Of a DNA stretch of 64,000 bases, positions 32,652 to 44,179 are shown piece after piece. Below the pieces are notes generated by a model. That model was not told the origin of the DNA. It did not search any database and was given only the letters and a program-made list of their open reading frames with translations. Numbering within the stretch: the first letter of the stretch is position 1; every line of letters begins with the position of its first letter. Both the position numbers and the translations under genes were made by a program. Origin of the DNA: Morinoia aosen. Taxonomy: Eukaryota > Arthropoda > Malacostraca > Amphipoda > Talitridae. The stretch spans positions 65,471,581-65,535,580 of the forward strand of contig CM059576.1 of NCBI GenBank assembly GCA_030386875.1. Direction: 5' to 3'.

Positions 32652-35120
32652 TTAACGGTTTACAATTTTCAGTTGATATGAGCTCTGCATGTCATTTAAC
32701 GGAGGTTTTAATTTATGTATGTACAATGACTCTAATATTCGGAGGTCAAAACTAGCTGAACATGAATCCAGTATTTTAAATTGATCACTATTAATGACTT
32801 GATCACATGAGGCATTGCAGTGCTCCCTTATGCTAGAATGAGACGGAGAACCTAATATCCGACCGGTACGATGACTCCGTCCAGCATGCTCAGCTATCCG
32901 TATATACAGTGCTCGCTGGGTTGAACCAACGTACTGAGATGCGCAATGCGCACAACGGAAATCATAGACGACGGAAGATCGCATGCTTTTAGGAAGTACA
33001 TCTTTAAATCGAAAAAATGAACTAATTGTACGTTTATTAACTAATATAATGCGTAACGAAACTTCAGGAAAATATTTAGAAAGGAGATTAGTGAGTTCTA
33101 GTTTCAATTTTTCCGACTGATGACCGAAGTATGGAAAAACACAATAGACTTGAGAAACAGTTTGATTAGAAACAGGAGAAGGGTCATAAACATTCGACAG
33201 AAATTTACCGATTGATCGGGAGATTAGATTAGATGGAAACCCATTTGAAATGAAATACGATTTCAGAAACATAAATTCATGATGAAGATTGTCAAAGTTG
33301 GAACACACTTTATAAGCGCGTGACACGAGTGTTGATAAGCTATTGATTTTAAACCGTTTTGAACAGAAACTAAAAAAACTTGAGCCCAGACCAGTGAAAG
33401 TTTGCTTTCGATACACAGAAGTAGAAAATTTGTTATTGGTGCGGTATACACAGACATCAAGAAAATTTAGACGGTTTTCGCGTTCAGATTCAAAGGTAAA
33501 TTTAATATTAGGATGTTGAGAATTTAGGTAATTTAGGAACAATTGTATGTCAGATGCTTGTTTAAAAAGAACAAAAGTGTCGTCAACATAACGCTTGTAA
33601 AAAATTGGACGGAAACTCGGTGGACAGTTTTTTAGCCAAATCGTTTCATAAAAACACATGAATATATTGGCAAATGTGGGACCAAGGGGTAAGCCCATTC
33701 CTAGACCTTCTATTTGTTTGTAGAGAGATCCGTTAAAAACAAAAAACGAGTTATACAAGGTGATTTCCAGCAATGATTTAAAATATTTTCTACTTAAACC
33801 TATGACTAAGGAAGATTGACTAGAGAATAAAGCATTAAGGCAAATTTCAATGGTTTCAGCTAGGGGGATATTGGTGAACAAATTTTCTATATCGAAAGAG
33901 GCCATGTAGCAACCGTTAGCATTATCATGAGCGGTAATGCATTCAACAAATTCAGAAGAGTTGGATACAGTATATTCATTAACACAGAGTGGATTAAGGA
34001 TTGGGACTAAATATTTGGCTAATCGATAAGTCGCGCAATTGTAAGCTGCGAATATAGGCCGAAACGGGAAAGTTACCGCAAAGTTAGGTTTGTGAATCTT
34101 GGGTAAACCATAAAGAATGCCAGGGCCAGTACCAGAGGACAAGAGCTGTTTGTAGAGGTCATCATTGAGTAAATTTAAGTTTTTTAGTTTGCGGAGGAAA
34201 TTGTTCACCTTATCTTCAATCCGCAATGAGTACTTCTTGATACATTCTTGGATTGGAGTGAATTTAGTTGAATCGGACAGAATATTGTGCATTTTCTCAA
34301 TGTACGTATTTTTGTTCACGAGTACAACAGCTTTCCCTTTATCAGGTTTGGTTACAATAATATCTGGATTGGAAGCCAGCTCTTTAAGCTCTGAAATGTC
34401 ATTGCGCGTAAAAATGGGAGAAAAAATCTTAAACGGCTTAAAACCATAAAAATACCGGAAAGAAAAGGACCGAAGTTGTTCAGATACTTCACGCATTTTG
34501 TCATGGTGAGGAAATTTCTTGTCTAAAATGAACGCTAATTTTTCAAACGAGCGAAAATATTTATAAAAATTAATTCGATATACAGGTAGACAAAAATCAA
34601 GACCAAAGGCAAGTAAAAATCTGAGACGGTTGCTGAGGGGCACCGAACTGAAATTATGGACCACAACGTTTGGATCACAGGGCCTAAGGTGATTTTGTAT
34701 ACCTAAGTGGTTCAGTTTACGCTCATGAGTTTCAGAGGTTTTCGCAACGAATACTTTCATCTGTTCACGAACCACATTATAAATCAGGGCACGAGTCACT
34801 CCAGGGAAGAACAACACAATGGCACTTCGACATTCGGAGAGATCTGCTGTCAATGCGGAAATCCTCTTCTTTTTATAGTTTATTTCTCTTGTGAGTAGAT
34901 TTGCTTGCCAAGCCTTGTAGAAGTTGCTATCTTGTAGAGACCGTTTGAAAAGTTTGAAGCGGAGAAATTTAGGCATGATGTTATATACCTTGCACTCACA
35001 AAGGAACTTTTGATCCAGTTTCACTTTTTCGAGCTTCCGTGTCGTGCCTTCATATCTGCGATAGAGCTTGTAAGCTTCTTCACCATAATGATTACGATCA
35101 CCTATTTCATTGCTGTCCAT
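32652..35120 (-). CDS. Penelope-like reverse transcriptase with GIY-YIG endonuclease
   Basis: A single uninterrupted 822-residue frame. The N-terminal ~240 residues are basic and partly helical. Reverse-transcriptase landmarks follow: TKPDKGKAVVLV (257-268), LYGLPKIHK (336-344), RPIFAA (354-359), motif A SFDIENLFTNIP with D410, motif B GLGMGLPLGPTFANIF (472-487), and motif C YVDDTF with D513 and D514. The C-terminus is the GIY-YIG-type nuclease: a C-x2-C pair (C723, C726), YVGSTQ (730-735), R741 and EH (744-745), and a late E797. The enzyme would nick DNA and copy the element's RNA at the nick. Full-length Penelope proteins are of this size. The start MDSNEIG is the first ATG and is repeated in the inverted arm. 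Whether it is expressed is unknown. Confidence 0.92.
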   Translation of the reverse strand: MDSNEIGDRNHYGEEAYKLYRRYEGTTRKLEKVKLDQKFLCECKVYNIMPKFLRFKLFKRSLQDSNFYKAWQANLLTREINYKKKRISALTADLSECRSAIVLFFPGVTRALIYNVVREQMKVFVAKTSETHERKLNHLGIQNHLRPCDPNVVVHNFSSVPLSNRLRFLLAFGLDFCLPVYRINFYKYFRSFEKLAFILDKKFPHHDKMREVSEQLRSFSFRYFYGFKPFKIFSPIFTRNDISELKELASNPDIIVTKPDKGKAVVLVNKNTYIEKMHNILSDSTKFTPIQECIKKYSLRIEDKVNNFLRKLKNLNLLNDDLYKQLLSSGTGPGILYGLPKIHKPNFAVTFPFRPIFAAYNCATYRLAKYLVPILNPLCVNEYTVSNSSEFVECITAHDNANGCYMASFDIENLFTNIPLAETIEICLNALFSSQSSLVIGLSRKYFKSLLEITLYNSFFVFNGSLYKQIEGLGMGLPLGPTFANIFMCFYETIWLKNCPPSFRPIFYKRYVDDTFVLFKQASDIQLFLNYLNSQHPNIKFTFESERENRLNFLDVCVYRTNNKFSTSVYRKQTFTGLGSSFFSFCSKRFKINSLSTLVSRAYKVCSNFDNLHHEFMFLKSYFISNGFPSNLISRSIGKFLSNVYDPSPVSNQTVSQVYCVFPYFGHQSEKLKLELTNLLSKYFPEVSLRIILVNKRTISSFFRFKDVLPKSMRSSVVYDFRCAHCASQYVGSTQRALYIRIAEHAGRSHRTGRILGSPSHSSIREHCNASCDQVINSDQFKILDSCSASFDLRILESLYIHKLKPPLNDMQSSYQLKIVNR

Positions 35121-35273
35121 TTTGAAACTCTACTTTTGCCTGTCAATATATAAATTTTATTTGTGAACTGTGCTTAAGCTGTGTCTTTGTATTTGCAGAT
35201 TTCGTTGAGAATGAGCCTAGTGCTCGAAACGTTCGAACTAAATGTTTTTAAAATACTTCTTTGCTTTATCATT
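35101..35273 (-). repeat. Right inverted arm of the Penelope-like element
   Basis: Partner of 32414-32588. It holds the 5' leader and first codons of the gene on the minus strand. Confidence 0.85.
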
Positions 35274-35286
35274 CATAATAAAAACG

Positions 35287-35398
35287 TGAGTAAACTATTA
35301 ATCTCGGATCTGTATTTTGATAGAAACAAAGAGTTATGTAATATATGTTATATAAATGTCTCTAATCTAAAAACACATCAAAAATCTACTAGGCATAT
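35287..35398 (+). pseudogene. Fossil part: second C2H2-finger-like segment
   Basis: Polinton sequence between the Penelope-like and gypsy insertions. It has an RNKELCNICYINVSNLKTHQ-type finger. The gypsy element begins right after it. More worn finger-like sequence lies at 40170-40330. Confidence 0.45.
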
Positions 35399-35745
35399 TG
35401 TTGTATAGTGCCGGTGGTATTTATGGGTGTTCCGGCTGAGGAGATTTACGAGTCTCGCTCGGCACGGTCACATGTATAGATAGGGCATCCGCCGGAAACA
35501 GCCGATGAGCCCCTGGCGTTTACGAGCGCCGGTTAGGTCGGAAGCGACCCTATTGCCCAGCGCCGGAAATATCCATTGTTGCGAACTAGACTTAAGAGCA
35601 AGCTGTGTGAACTACAGAGTCAGTACAATACTAGTAGTCCTGCTGTTCGTTTTGCTATCCTCCTGCCTGGTTTACGGCTAGGCAAACCGATCTACTAGTT
35701 CTGTTCAGCAAACCTTATATCTTGCTGAAATTCCAGGATACTACA
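35399..35745 (+). repeat. 5' LTR of the gypsy element
   Basis: Starts TGTTGTATAGTGCCGGTGG and ends GGATACTACA. 347 bp, nearly identical to 39823-40169. Confidence 0.95.
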
Positions 35746-35808
35746 ATTGACGACGAGGCTTCGAACTTGCGAAGTGAATTTGAACTTTAAAAGTGCTCTG
35801 AAATTAAG

Positions 35809-36654
35809 ATGGCGTATTCTACAGTCAGCTGTCCTCCGTTCGACGTTGAAGTAGAAACAGTGAGTGAATTCTTAGAGCGCTGGAAAGTCCAATGTGCAGA
35901 TGCTCTTCAGAAAGCAGGAAATAATGGCGGTAAAAAAGCTAGCATCTTAATCAAAGCATTACCCGTAAACATAATTACTGATCTACAACGAAGAAATAAA
36001 CCTACGTTACTCACTGAAGCCACATATGAAGAACTTGAAGAAAAATTAACACAGCAATTTGAAATCAAAAAATCCATCGTCGGTGCATCGGTTACATTTC
36101 TAAATAGAAAACAAGGTGCTAATGAATCTATAGAAAGTTATGCTAAAACGTTAAATGACTTAGCATCTGCATGCAATTATGGTAATTGCTGTCGTCATCG
36201 TTTATTAAGAGATGCCTTCGTGGCTGGGCTACACTCAGCGCAAATTCTCAGCGCGGTTCTACTGAAGTGCGATAGCAAGTCCTTCAACGAATGCGTTGAA
36301 CACGCAAAACTTATCGAACAATTAAGCTCCGACGCTCAAGATATCATTCGGGAGGATTCATCTTCATCGTATTTCACTACAGAAAAACTCACGCCGAACT
36401 ACATATGCATTCGCTGCGGAACCAAGCAAAAGCATCTTGCAAAGAATTGCTTTGCTTTGAAATTGAAATGTCACACATGTGGAAAATTAGGCCACATTTC
36501 TAGGTTTGCAAATCTACAACTGCAGCTCGGCCTCCTCCTGCTATGCCTACACGAAGGGGACCCACACGAGGAGAATTTGACCCAGCTCGCACTTACACAG
36601 TGCAGTCGGGAAGAAGCGGTTGCTGTGGCAACGTCGGAAGAGAAGACGTGTTAA
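35809..36654 (+). pseudogene. Fossil part: gypsy gag
   Basis: Gag remains of the gypsy element. A helical capsid-like part contains FLERWKVQCADALQKAG and ESIESYAKTLNDLASACNYG. A nucleocapsid with CCHC zinc knuckles follows (CIRCGTKQKHLAKNC and CHTCGKLGH). It starts ~60 bp after the 5' LTR. In relatives gag forms the particle around the RNA. Confidence 0.85.
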
Positions 36655-36799
36655 TGAAGAATTCACGGATGCCTCTACAGAAGAACGAAGCTGTTTTGCA
36701 AAAACCTGGGAACGAAAGTGGTGACGGTAATCATCTACATGAATGTTCTGATTATTCCCCAAATGATTCTAATTTTTTAGAGTAAACACCACTGTAATT

Positions 36800-38555
36800 C
36801 CCGTCACTAAAGAGCCCACTATGATTGCATGCAACCTAAATAGTAAACCTGTTGAATTCCTGTTGGATAACGGCAGTGCCGTGTCAACTACGTAAAAGAG
36901 ATGCAATCAAAGTTGGTGCTGTGGTAAATCCTACATGCAGCAAAATTCTCGGGTACAGTGGTGTCTCGGTAAACCTGCTTGGTCAAGCTTCAGTTACTGT
37001 CATGTACCAAAATGTAAGTTTTAATCATAAGTTTCTCAATGTGGAGGATGATAGAATCAACTTACTTGGCCGAGATATTTGTTCTACACTAAACATAAAC
37101 ATTGTCATTCCTGATAAATACGACTCAATAAATAAAACGGATTGTCATAGTTTGCCGAAAAGTTTGTCGTTAAAATATGACGAATATTTGTCATCTGATT
37201 CACAGTCTAACGTTAGAGAAACAGTTCATCTTGATGTGTTGCCTAATGCAGTTCCTGTATTTTTTAAAGCACGCCCGGTTCCTGTAAGACTAAGAGACTC
37301 TGTCAAAACCGAACTGGAACGCTTGCAGAGTATGGGCAAAATCACCAAAGTGTATGATAGCCAATTGGCATCTCCTACCGTTAATGTTCTAAAGTCTGAC
37401 GGCAGTGTGAGAATCTGTGGAGATTTCTCAGCCTCCATTATAATTTTCTGAATCCAGTTCAATCTGTACTACCTGTTATTGATGATGTCATTTCTCAAGT
37501 CGGAGACGCTAAGTTTTTCTCAAAAATTGATTTGTCTAACGCGTTTTTGCTATTTCCTTTGGACGAAGAATTAAAGAAAGTTACGACCATTAACACCTCG
37601 GAAGGTCTATTTATGTACAATTACTTGCCCTATGGTCTACGTGCAGGCCCCGGCATTTTTCAAGCATTCATGAATAGGACTCTTTCTGGCATCGATAACA
37701 TCATTGTGTACCAGGATGATTTCCTCATTTTGACCTCTTCATATGATGCTCATTTGGAAGTTCTTGACAAGGTCCTGTCTGTCCTAAAAAACGCTGGAAT
37801 TCGCTTAAATCTGTCTAAATGTGCCTTTCTAACTGATCGTGTGTCTTATCTAGGGTACGTTTTCGATAACAAGGGTGTTCACCCTAACTCTGAGAAAGTA
37901 GAAGCTATTCTCAATGCTCCTGTTCCTAAAAATCTCAAACAGTTGCAAGCTTTCATCGGATTGTGTAACTTCTAGTCGTTTTGTACCCAACTTTTCCAAT
38001 GTCATGCATCCTCTGTATTCGCTGCTTGAGAAAAATGTACAGTTCCGGTGGACTCCAGAACAGAATAAAAGTGTCCAGAAAATCAAAGACATCTTTCGTT
38101 CGCATAAACCTCTAAAGTTGTTTGATCCCAACCATGAAACTCTTCTTGAAACTGATAGTTCGGGTGATGGAGTTGCTGCTATACTCATGCAACGCATTAG
38201 TCCTTCTCATGAGTGGTGTCCGGTTCAATTTGCTTCAAGATCTCTAAATAGTGCAGAACAAAACTACTCTAACATTGAAAGAGAGAGCCTTAGTGTGGTT
38301 TTTGGCGTAGAGAAGTTAAAAAAATTTCTACTTGGTGCTAAGTTCATTATCCATAATGATCAAAAACCTCTTTGTAAACATTTTGCACATAACAAGGGTG
38401 TACCTCTCAACTGTTCCGCTCGAATTCAAAGATGGGCTCTCAGACTTTCACAGTTCGACTATGTTTTCAACTATTCGAAAGGTAAATGTAACGTAAATAG
38501 CGATTATCTCAGTAGGCTGCCACTACCCACGACTGTAAAAGAGCTAGAACCGTAA
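36800..38555 (+). pseudogene. Fossil part: gypsy protease, reverse transcriptase and RNase H
   Basis: Remains of the first half of pol. A protease-like region comes first (FLLDNGSAV near 36860, NLLGRDIC near 37060). Reverse transcriptase follows with RICGDF (about 37420), FSKIDLSNAFLLFPL (about 37520-37560), YLPYGLRAGPGIFQ (about 37625) and VYQDDFLIL (about 37707). RNase H has ETDSSGDGVAAILMQ (about 38150), NYSNIERESLSVVFGVEKL and the closing SDYLSRLPLP. Broken; see the element entry. Confidence 0.88.
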
Positions 38556-38782
38556 GAAATGATTTTTGCTGTGAACTCTCTTGATAAAACTCCTGTCACG
38601 TGTGAAAATATAAAAACTCATACTGACATGGATAGCGAACTATGCCAACTTAAACAATACATAAAGTTTGGCATGCCTCCTAAACCTAATCCTCATTTGT
38701 CTAAATTTAAGAAACTGCTACCTCAGATGACCATCATGAAAGGTTGTATACTTTATAAAGAACGGTTTTTATTCCCAAGTCA

Positions 38783-39777
38783 TTGCGTAGTTTAGTCCTT
38801 GAAACATTTCATGATGGACATCCTGGCATTTGTGGCATGAAATCGTTGGCCAGATCTGTTATTTGGTTTCCCGGAATGGACAAAACTATTGAAGACATCG
38901 TAAAATGTTGTCCCCAATGTCAATTAAAACGAGCAAAACCTAAGTCTAGAAATGTAGAATGGCCCACTCCTTCTCGTCTTTTTGAACGCATTCATGTCGA
39001 TCACTTTTTCTACGAGAATAAAATTGTTTTCATTGTTGTAGATGCATTATCTAGATATATTGAATGTGAAGTGGTACCATCCACGAGTGTGTCAGATACT
39101 GTCGATGCGTTGAGAATGATTTTCAGCAGAAACGGGTTGTGTGATGTGCTCGTAAGTGACAATGCTTCTAACTTTTCATCTCAAGACTTTAAAGATTTTC
39201 TTATTTCCAACGGCATTGAGCACCTCACACCTCCGCCCTACTCTCCAGCAAGCAATGGTCAAGCTGAGAGGGGGGTAAGAGTCATTAAGGACTTGTTGAA
39301 AAAACTATCTTCTTCCAAATCGTTCAAATCCCGTCTAGCAAAGGCATTATTTCAATCGCATTGTATTCCGCATAGTGTTACAAAAATTGCTTCCTCTGTT
39401 GCGCTGAACAATCGTAAATTTGTTACTTCCAAAGATAGAGTTCATCCTAAATTTTCTGTGTCCAGGTCTAAGCCTATGTATGTAACTCAATTGATGTCGG
39501 GGAACATGTTCTCGCTCTGAATTTAAGAAATGGTCCCAAGTGGTTGAAGGGAATTATTGTTAGCAAAGTTGCTGTTAATATCTTTCATGTTCAAATATTA
39601 GCATTAAATGTAATCTGGAAGAGACATTCAAATCAGCTGTTACACAGTAGTTTGGAATCTACCGGGAGTGGGGCAGCAGAGACTCCTGCCTTTCAGCCGG
39701 TTAGCTCCTCACCTGGGCAAAACGAACCTCGTAGATCAGGTAGAGTAACTAAACCTGTAAAACGAATAGGTTGTTGA
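38783..39777 (+). pseudogene. Fossil part: gypsy integrase
   Basis: Integrase remains. The zinc-binding part has GHPGICGMKSLARSVIWFPG and CCPQCQ. The core has ERIHVDHFF, DVLVSDNASNF and PPPYSPASNGQAERGVRVIK. A tail follows with RRSGRVTKPVKR near 39738-39773. It ends ~45 bp before the 3' LTR. Confidence 0.88.
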
Positions 39778-39822
39778 GTTCCTCCTTCCCTTTGTCATTT
39801 ATTCATCTAAAGGGAGGGAAGT

Positions 39823-40169
39823 TGTTGTATAGTGCCGGTGGTATTTATGGGTGTTCCGGCTGAGGAGATTTACGAGTCTCGCTCGGCACGGTCACATGTA
39901 TAGATAGGGCATCCGCCGGAAACAGCCGATGAGCCCCTGGCGTTTACGAGCTCCGGTTAGGTCGGAAGCGACCCTATTGCCCAGCGCCGGAAATATCCAT
40001 TGTTGCGAGCTAGACTTAAGAGCAAGCTGTGTGAACTACAGAGTCAGTACAATACTAGTAGTCCTGCTGTTCGTTTTGCTATCCTCCTGCCTGGTTTACG
40101 GCTAGGCAAACCGATCTACTAGTTCTGTTCAGTAAACCTTATATCTTGCTGAAATTCCAAGATACTACA
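39823..40169 (+). repeat. 3' LTR of the gypsy element
   Basis: 347-bp partner of the LTR at 35399. Followed by the CATAT target duplication. Confidence 0.95.
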
Positions 40170-40355
40170 CATATTAAAAACATATATTAAGAATTAATTT
40201 CCGATTCATATTTTGAGAAAAAGGTGTGTAAAATATGTAAAGTAGAAGTAAAAAAATTTAGAACAGCATAAGAAATCAAAGAAGCATTTTAGAAACGTTT
40301 ATGGCTGTAATTTCAAAGGAAAAAATGTGCTATAAATGAAAAATGCCTGGAATAT

Positions 40356-43300
40356 ATGTTCTCTGATATATCAGTTATTGATCCGACAGTTTTCATGAGG
40401 AATATGACACCGGTTGTGAGATCAATTTTGGGAGAGCAAAAGTTTGATAATATGAAGATACAATTGGCAATTTTAGTTCAATTTTATAAAAACAAAGAAA
40501 AAAATGAAAAGGTGTATTCAAAAGCATGGATTAATACAGGTAAGTTTGTAGACATATCGAAAAACTTCACAAACATTGATGATCTGTAGAAAGAAGCTAT
40601 TAGAAAGATTGAAGAATGTACAAAAAACTCCTCTGGCTGGATAACAGAAAAATTATTAGACTTCAATGTAAAAATCATTGAATACAAACCTATCAAAGGT
40701 TCTAGTTATATAGAACTACCTGAAAAGTTTCAAAAGTCAACCTATAAACTAATTACAATTAAAAATACCGATAATAAATGCTTTATGTGGAGTGTAGCGA
40801 GATATTATTTCCGAGATGAGAAAAACGGCAATAGAATATCTAAAAGAAAAAAAATGAAGCTGAAAAGTTAAATTTCAGAGGCATAACATTTCCAGCGAAA
40901 CTTAAAGATATCGATAAATTTGAGAGAAACAAAATGTGTCAGTAAATGTGTACAACTTTATTTACTTGAAAGAATTATGTCCTCTGAGAATAACAAAGGT
41001 AAAAAATGCTGATGTTATATCAGTTTTATTGTTAACAGATGAAAATAAAAGTCATTACGTATTAATGAAGTCATTAAGTCCATTTATGCAAACTAAAGAT
41101 GGTCATAAAAAACATGTCCGCCCATATTGTTTATGGCCATTCACAAAAGAATGTTTATTAACAAACCACATTAATGATTGTTCAGTTCACACTCCAACAA
41201 AGTATGTTCTTCAAGGAGGTAAATTGAAATTTGAACATTAGCAAAAAACAATTAGGCATCCTTTTGCATTTTATGCTGATTTCGAATCAACGTTGACAAA
41301 AATAGATACGTGTCAACCAAATCAAAATTCAACTTACACCATGAACATTCAGAAGTGCAATCCTTATTCATTCTGTTGCTATACAAAATCTGAAGCAGAT
41401 AAATATTCCCGTTTAGAAATGTATAAAGGGGAAGATGCTTCCCAAAAGTTTGTAGAATATTTAGAAAAAGAAACCAAGAGAATTTATAGTCTGTTGAAAA
41501 TAAATAAGAAAATGTATTTACCATCAGATAAATTAAAAAAATATAATGAAGTCACAAGATGCTATGTATGTGGCGGAGAATTTACGGAAGATAACTATAA
41601 AGTTAGAGATCACAATCATTTGACAGGTCATTACAGAGGTCCAGCTCATTTAAAATGTAATTTAAAAATTAGGAATCCAAATTTTATACCGGTGTTTGTA
41701 CATAATCTGTAATTACGATGCTCATTTGTTCGGGAAAGACTTGGGAAATATATCCAGAAAGTTGAACGTTATTCCACAAACAGATGAAGAATATATTAGT
41801 TTCACACAAACCATAAAAGTAGATTCTTATGTATGTAAACATACAGGAAAAATTAAAGATATCACCAGAGACTTACGGTTCTTAGACAGCTACAGGTTTT
41901 TACCTTCGTCTCTGGATAAACTATAGAAGAATTTATCTAAGCACAAAGAATTGTCGAAGTTCTTTCTCAATGAAGAACAATTAGAGATGATCAACAAAAA
42001 AGGTATTTATCCGTATGAACATGTAAATAGTTATGAAAAAATGAACGTTAATAGATTACCAGCTAAAAATGAATTTTACAGTAGATTAAATAATAAAAAT
42101 ATTTCAAAAGATGAATATCAGCATGCACTCAAAGTATGGAGAGCTTTTAATTGTACAACATTCAAAGATTACCGTAATTTATATCTAAAAATCGATACAT
42201 TATTATTTGCAGAAGTATTTGAACGATTTAGACTAACATGCATGAAAACTTATTCGCTAGATCCAGCACATTATTTTACAGCTCCAGGATTGTCTTTCGA
42301 TGCTCCACTGAAACACACAAAAATAGAATTGGACTTGTTTGAAGATCCTGATATGCTACTATTCGTCAAAAAGGAATAAGAAGTGGGATTTCTACAATAT
42401 CAACACGATATGCAAAAGCGAACAATCCATATATTCCAGAAACATTCGATAAAGGAAAACCAAATAGTTTTATCACATACATAAATGCGAATAATCTGTA
42501 CGGCTGGGCCATGTGTCGATCATTACCTACTGGAAACTATAAATGGAAAGATCCAAAGTCGAAACTCAATGCAGATAAAGGTTATATATTAGAAGTTGAT
42601 TTAAGTTATCCGAAAGACTTACATGCTCTACATAATGATTTACCATTAGCTCCAGAAAATATCAAAGTAAACGATGTAAATAAATTAGTTCCACATCTTT
42701 GAAAACGAGAAAAATATGTCGTACATCTTAAATCTCTAACACAATATCTAGATCTAGGTTTGAAGTTAGAAAAAATTCACCGAATATTAGAGGTTGATGA
42801 AAGTCTATGGATGAAATCATATATTTATATCAACACAAAAATGCGTCAGCAAGCTAAATCTGAATTTCAAAAAGACTTCTACAAGCTGATGAACAATTCA
42901 GTATTTGGTAAAACAATGGAAAATATCAGAAATAGAGTGGATGTGTGTTTAGTAAAGTCAGAGAAAGAATTAAATAAATTAACAAATAAACCAAACTTTA
43001 CCAGTTTTAAAATATTCTCAGAAAATTTGATAGCATGTCATATGCAAAACCAAAGACTGAAATGTGATAAACCAACTACGTAGGGTTATCTGTATTAGAT
43101 ATAAGTACGACATTAATGTATGATTTCCATTATAATCATATTAAAAAGAAATATGGTAACAAGGCAAAGTTGCTGTTTACAGATACAGATTCATTATGTT
43201 ATGATATCGAAACAAAAGATTTGTACAAAGATATGGAAAGAAATAAAGACTTGTATGACACATCAAACTATTCTAAAGAACACTTCCTATATTCAACTAA

Positions 43301-43660
43301 AAACATGAAAGTGATTGGGAAAATGAAAGAGGAAAACGTGTGGAATACCAATTGAAGAATTCGTCGGTCTCAGAGCAAAACTATATTATTACAAAACGAA
43401 AAATTCCATGAGTAAGAATCAAAAGGGGTAAGTAAGAACATAACTGAGCACAATATCACAATGGATGAATTTAAAAGAGCATTGAATAATGAAACAATAT
43501 ACAAAACGATGTATAATATCCAAAGTGTTAACCACGAATTAAATACTAAAGAAATAAATAAGATTGCATTAAATGGTACATATATTACCAGATGGTATCA
43601 ACACACTAGCATTAAACCATTATAAAATATATTCCATAAATAAAGTTCAAAAAACTGATT
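40356..43660 (+). pseudogene. Fossil part: Polinton protein-primed DNA polymerase B
   Basis: Remains of the Polinton replicative polymerase in several open stretches. There is an N-terminal region before the exonuclease. An exonuclease-type FYADFEST segment (about 41275) and a C-x2-C...DHNHLTGHYRGPAH zinc/nuclease-like segment (about 41560-41650) follow, then FVHNL...NYDAHLF. Polymerase motifs are NANNLYGWAM (about 42487), KLMNNSVFGKTMENI (about 42880-42925) and [14 protein letters not shown] (about 43170-43210). The family copies the element's DNA from a protein primer. It is broken in many places. Confidence 0.88.
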
Positions 43661-43729
43661 ATCTACAACAATAATGACTTCTATAACCAAGATTTATTAT
43701 CTGTTGAAAATTAACAGTATTTCAGTGAT

Positions 43730-44179
43730 TTGAAAGCAATAGTTAATGAAGAAAAAACTGGGAAGGGTATTGTAAATACATTGCTTAGAAAACTTCCATC
43801 ACCTGAAATGCATTTGAAATTACCATCTAATATTCAATCTGAACAAGTCCCTAACGGTTCATTCAACAATAAACATACCTACTCATTTTGGGGTCCAGGA
43901 ACTAAGGTCCAGAAGCGAATTCAAGAAGGTTATCGAGGAGTTAACTCACTCGATCAGGCTTGTAAGAATCATGACATATTATATTCACAACATCCAAAAA
44001 CGAAAGACAGAAATTGTGCTGATGATATTCTAGCGAAAAGAGCTGCTGAAATTGCAACTGATCCAAATGAATCAGAATACGTTCGACAAGATGCTAAATT
44101 AGTTAACGCAATTATGGTAGGTAAATCATGGGCAGGATTTGGGCTTACAAAAAATGTATTAACACTCTCACTGATGTGA
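43730..44179 (+). pseudogene. Fossil part: phospholipase-A2-like Polinton protein
   Basis: The central segment reads YSFWGPGTKVQKRIQEGYRG then VNSLDQACKNHDILYSQ. That is a calcium-loop GPGT followed by a helix with the HD pair, as in virus-type phospholipase A2 domains (for example parvovirus VP1). A polar helical tail follows. It sits between polymerase and integrase on the same strand. In viruses this domain helps particles cross membranes; a similar role here is inferred. Confidence 0.65.

Larger units (their letters stand above)
32379..35276 (-). mobile_element. Penelope-like element with an uninterrupted frame
   Basis: The insertion is bounded by a direct repeat AATAAAAACG (32369-32378 and 35277-35286), probably its target duplication. 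It carries the 822-residue gene at 32652-35120. Its termini hold inverted ~174-bp arms (32414-32588 and 35101-35273). The arm next to the gene's 3' end is an inverted copy of the 5' end including the start codon. Penelope-like elements are known for terminal repeats in both orientations. It inserted into the Polinton fossil and, with its open frame, looks much younger than it. Confidence 0.88.
35399..40169 (+). mobile_element. Young Ty3/gypsy retroelement, broken
   Basis: It has two 347-bp LTRs that start TG and end CA, and a perfect 5-bp target duplication CATAT (35394-35398 and 40170-40174). Parts in order are gag with zinc knuckles, protease, reverse transcriptase, RNase H and integrase, the normal Ty3/gypsy order. 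A purine-rich tract AAAGGGAGGGAAG precedes the 3' LTR. By eye the LTRs differ at about four of 347 positions, so insertion was recent. The coding part is broken in about half a dozen places. The protein style fits the mag/K02A2.6-like lineages, though that is only a by-eye judgement. It lies inside the Polinton. Confidence 0.92.
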
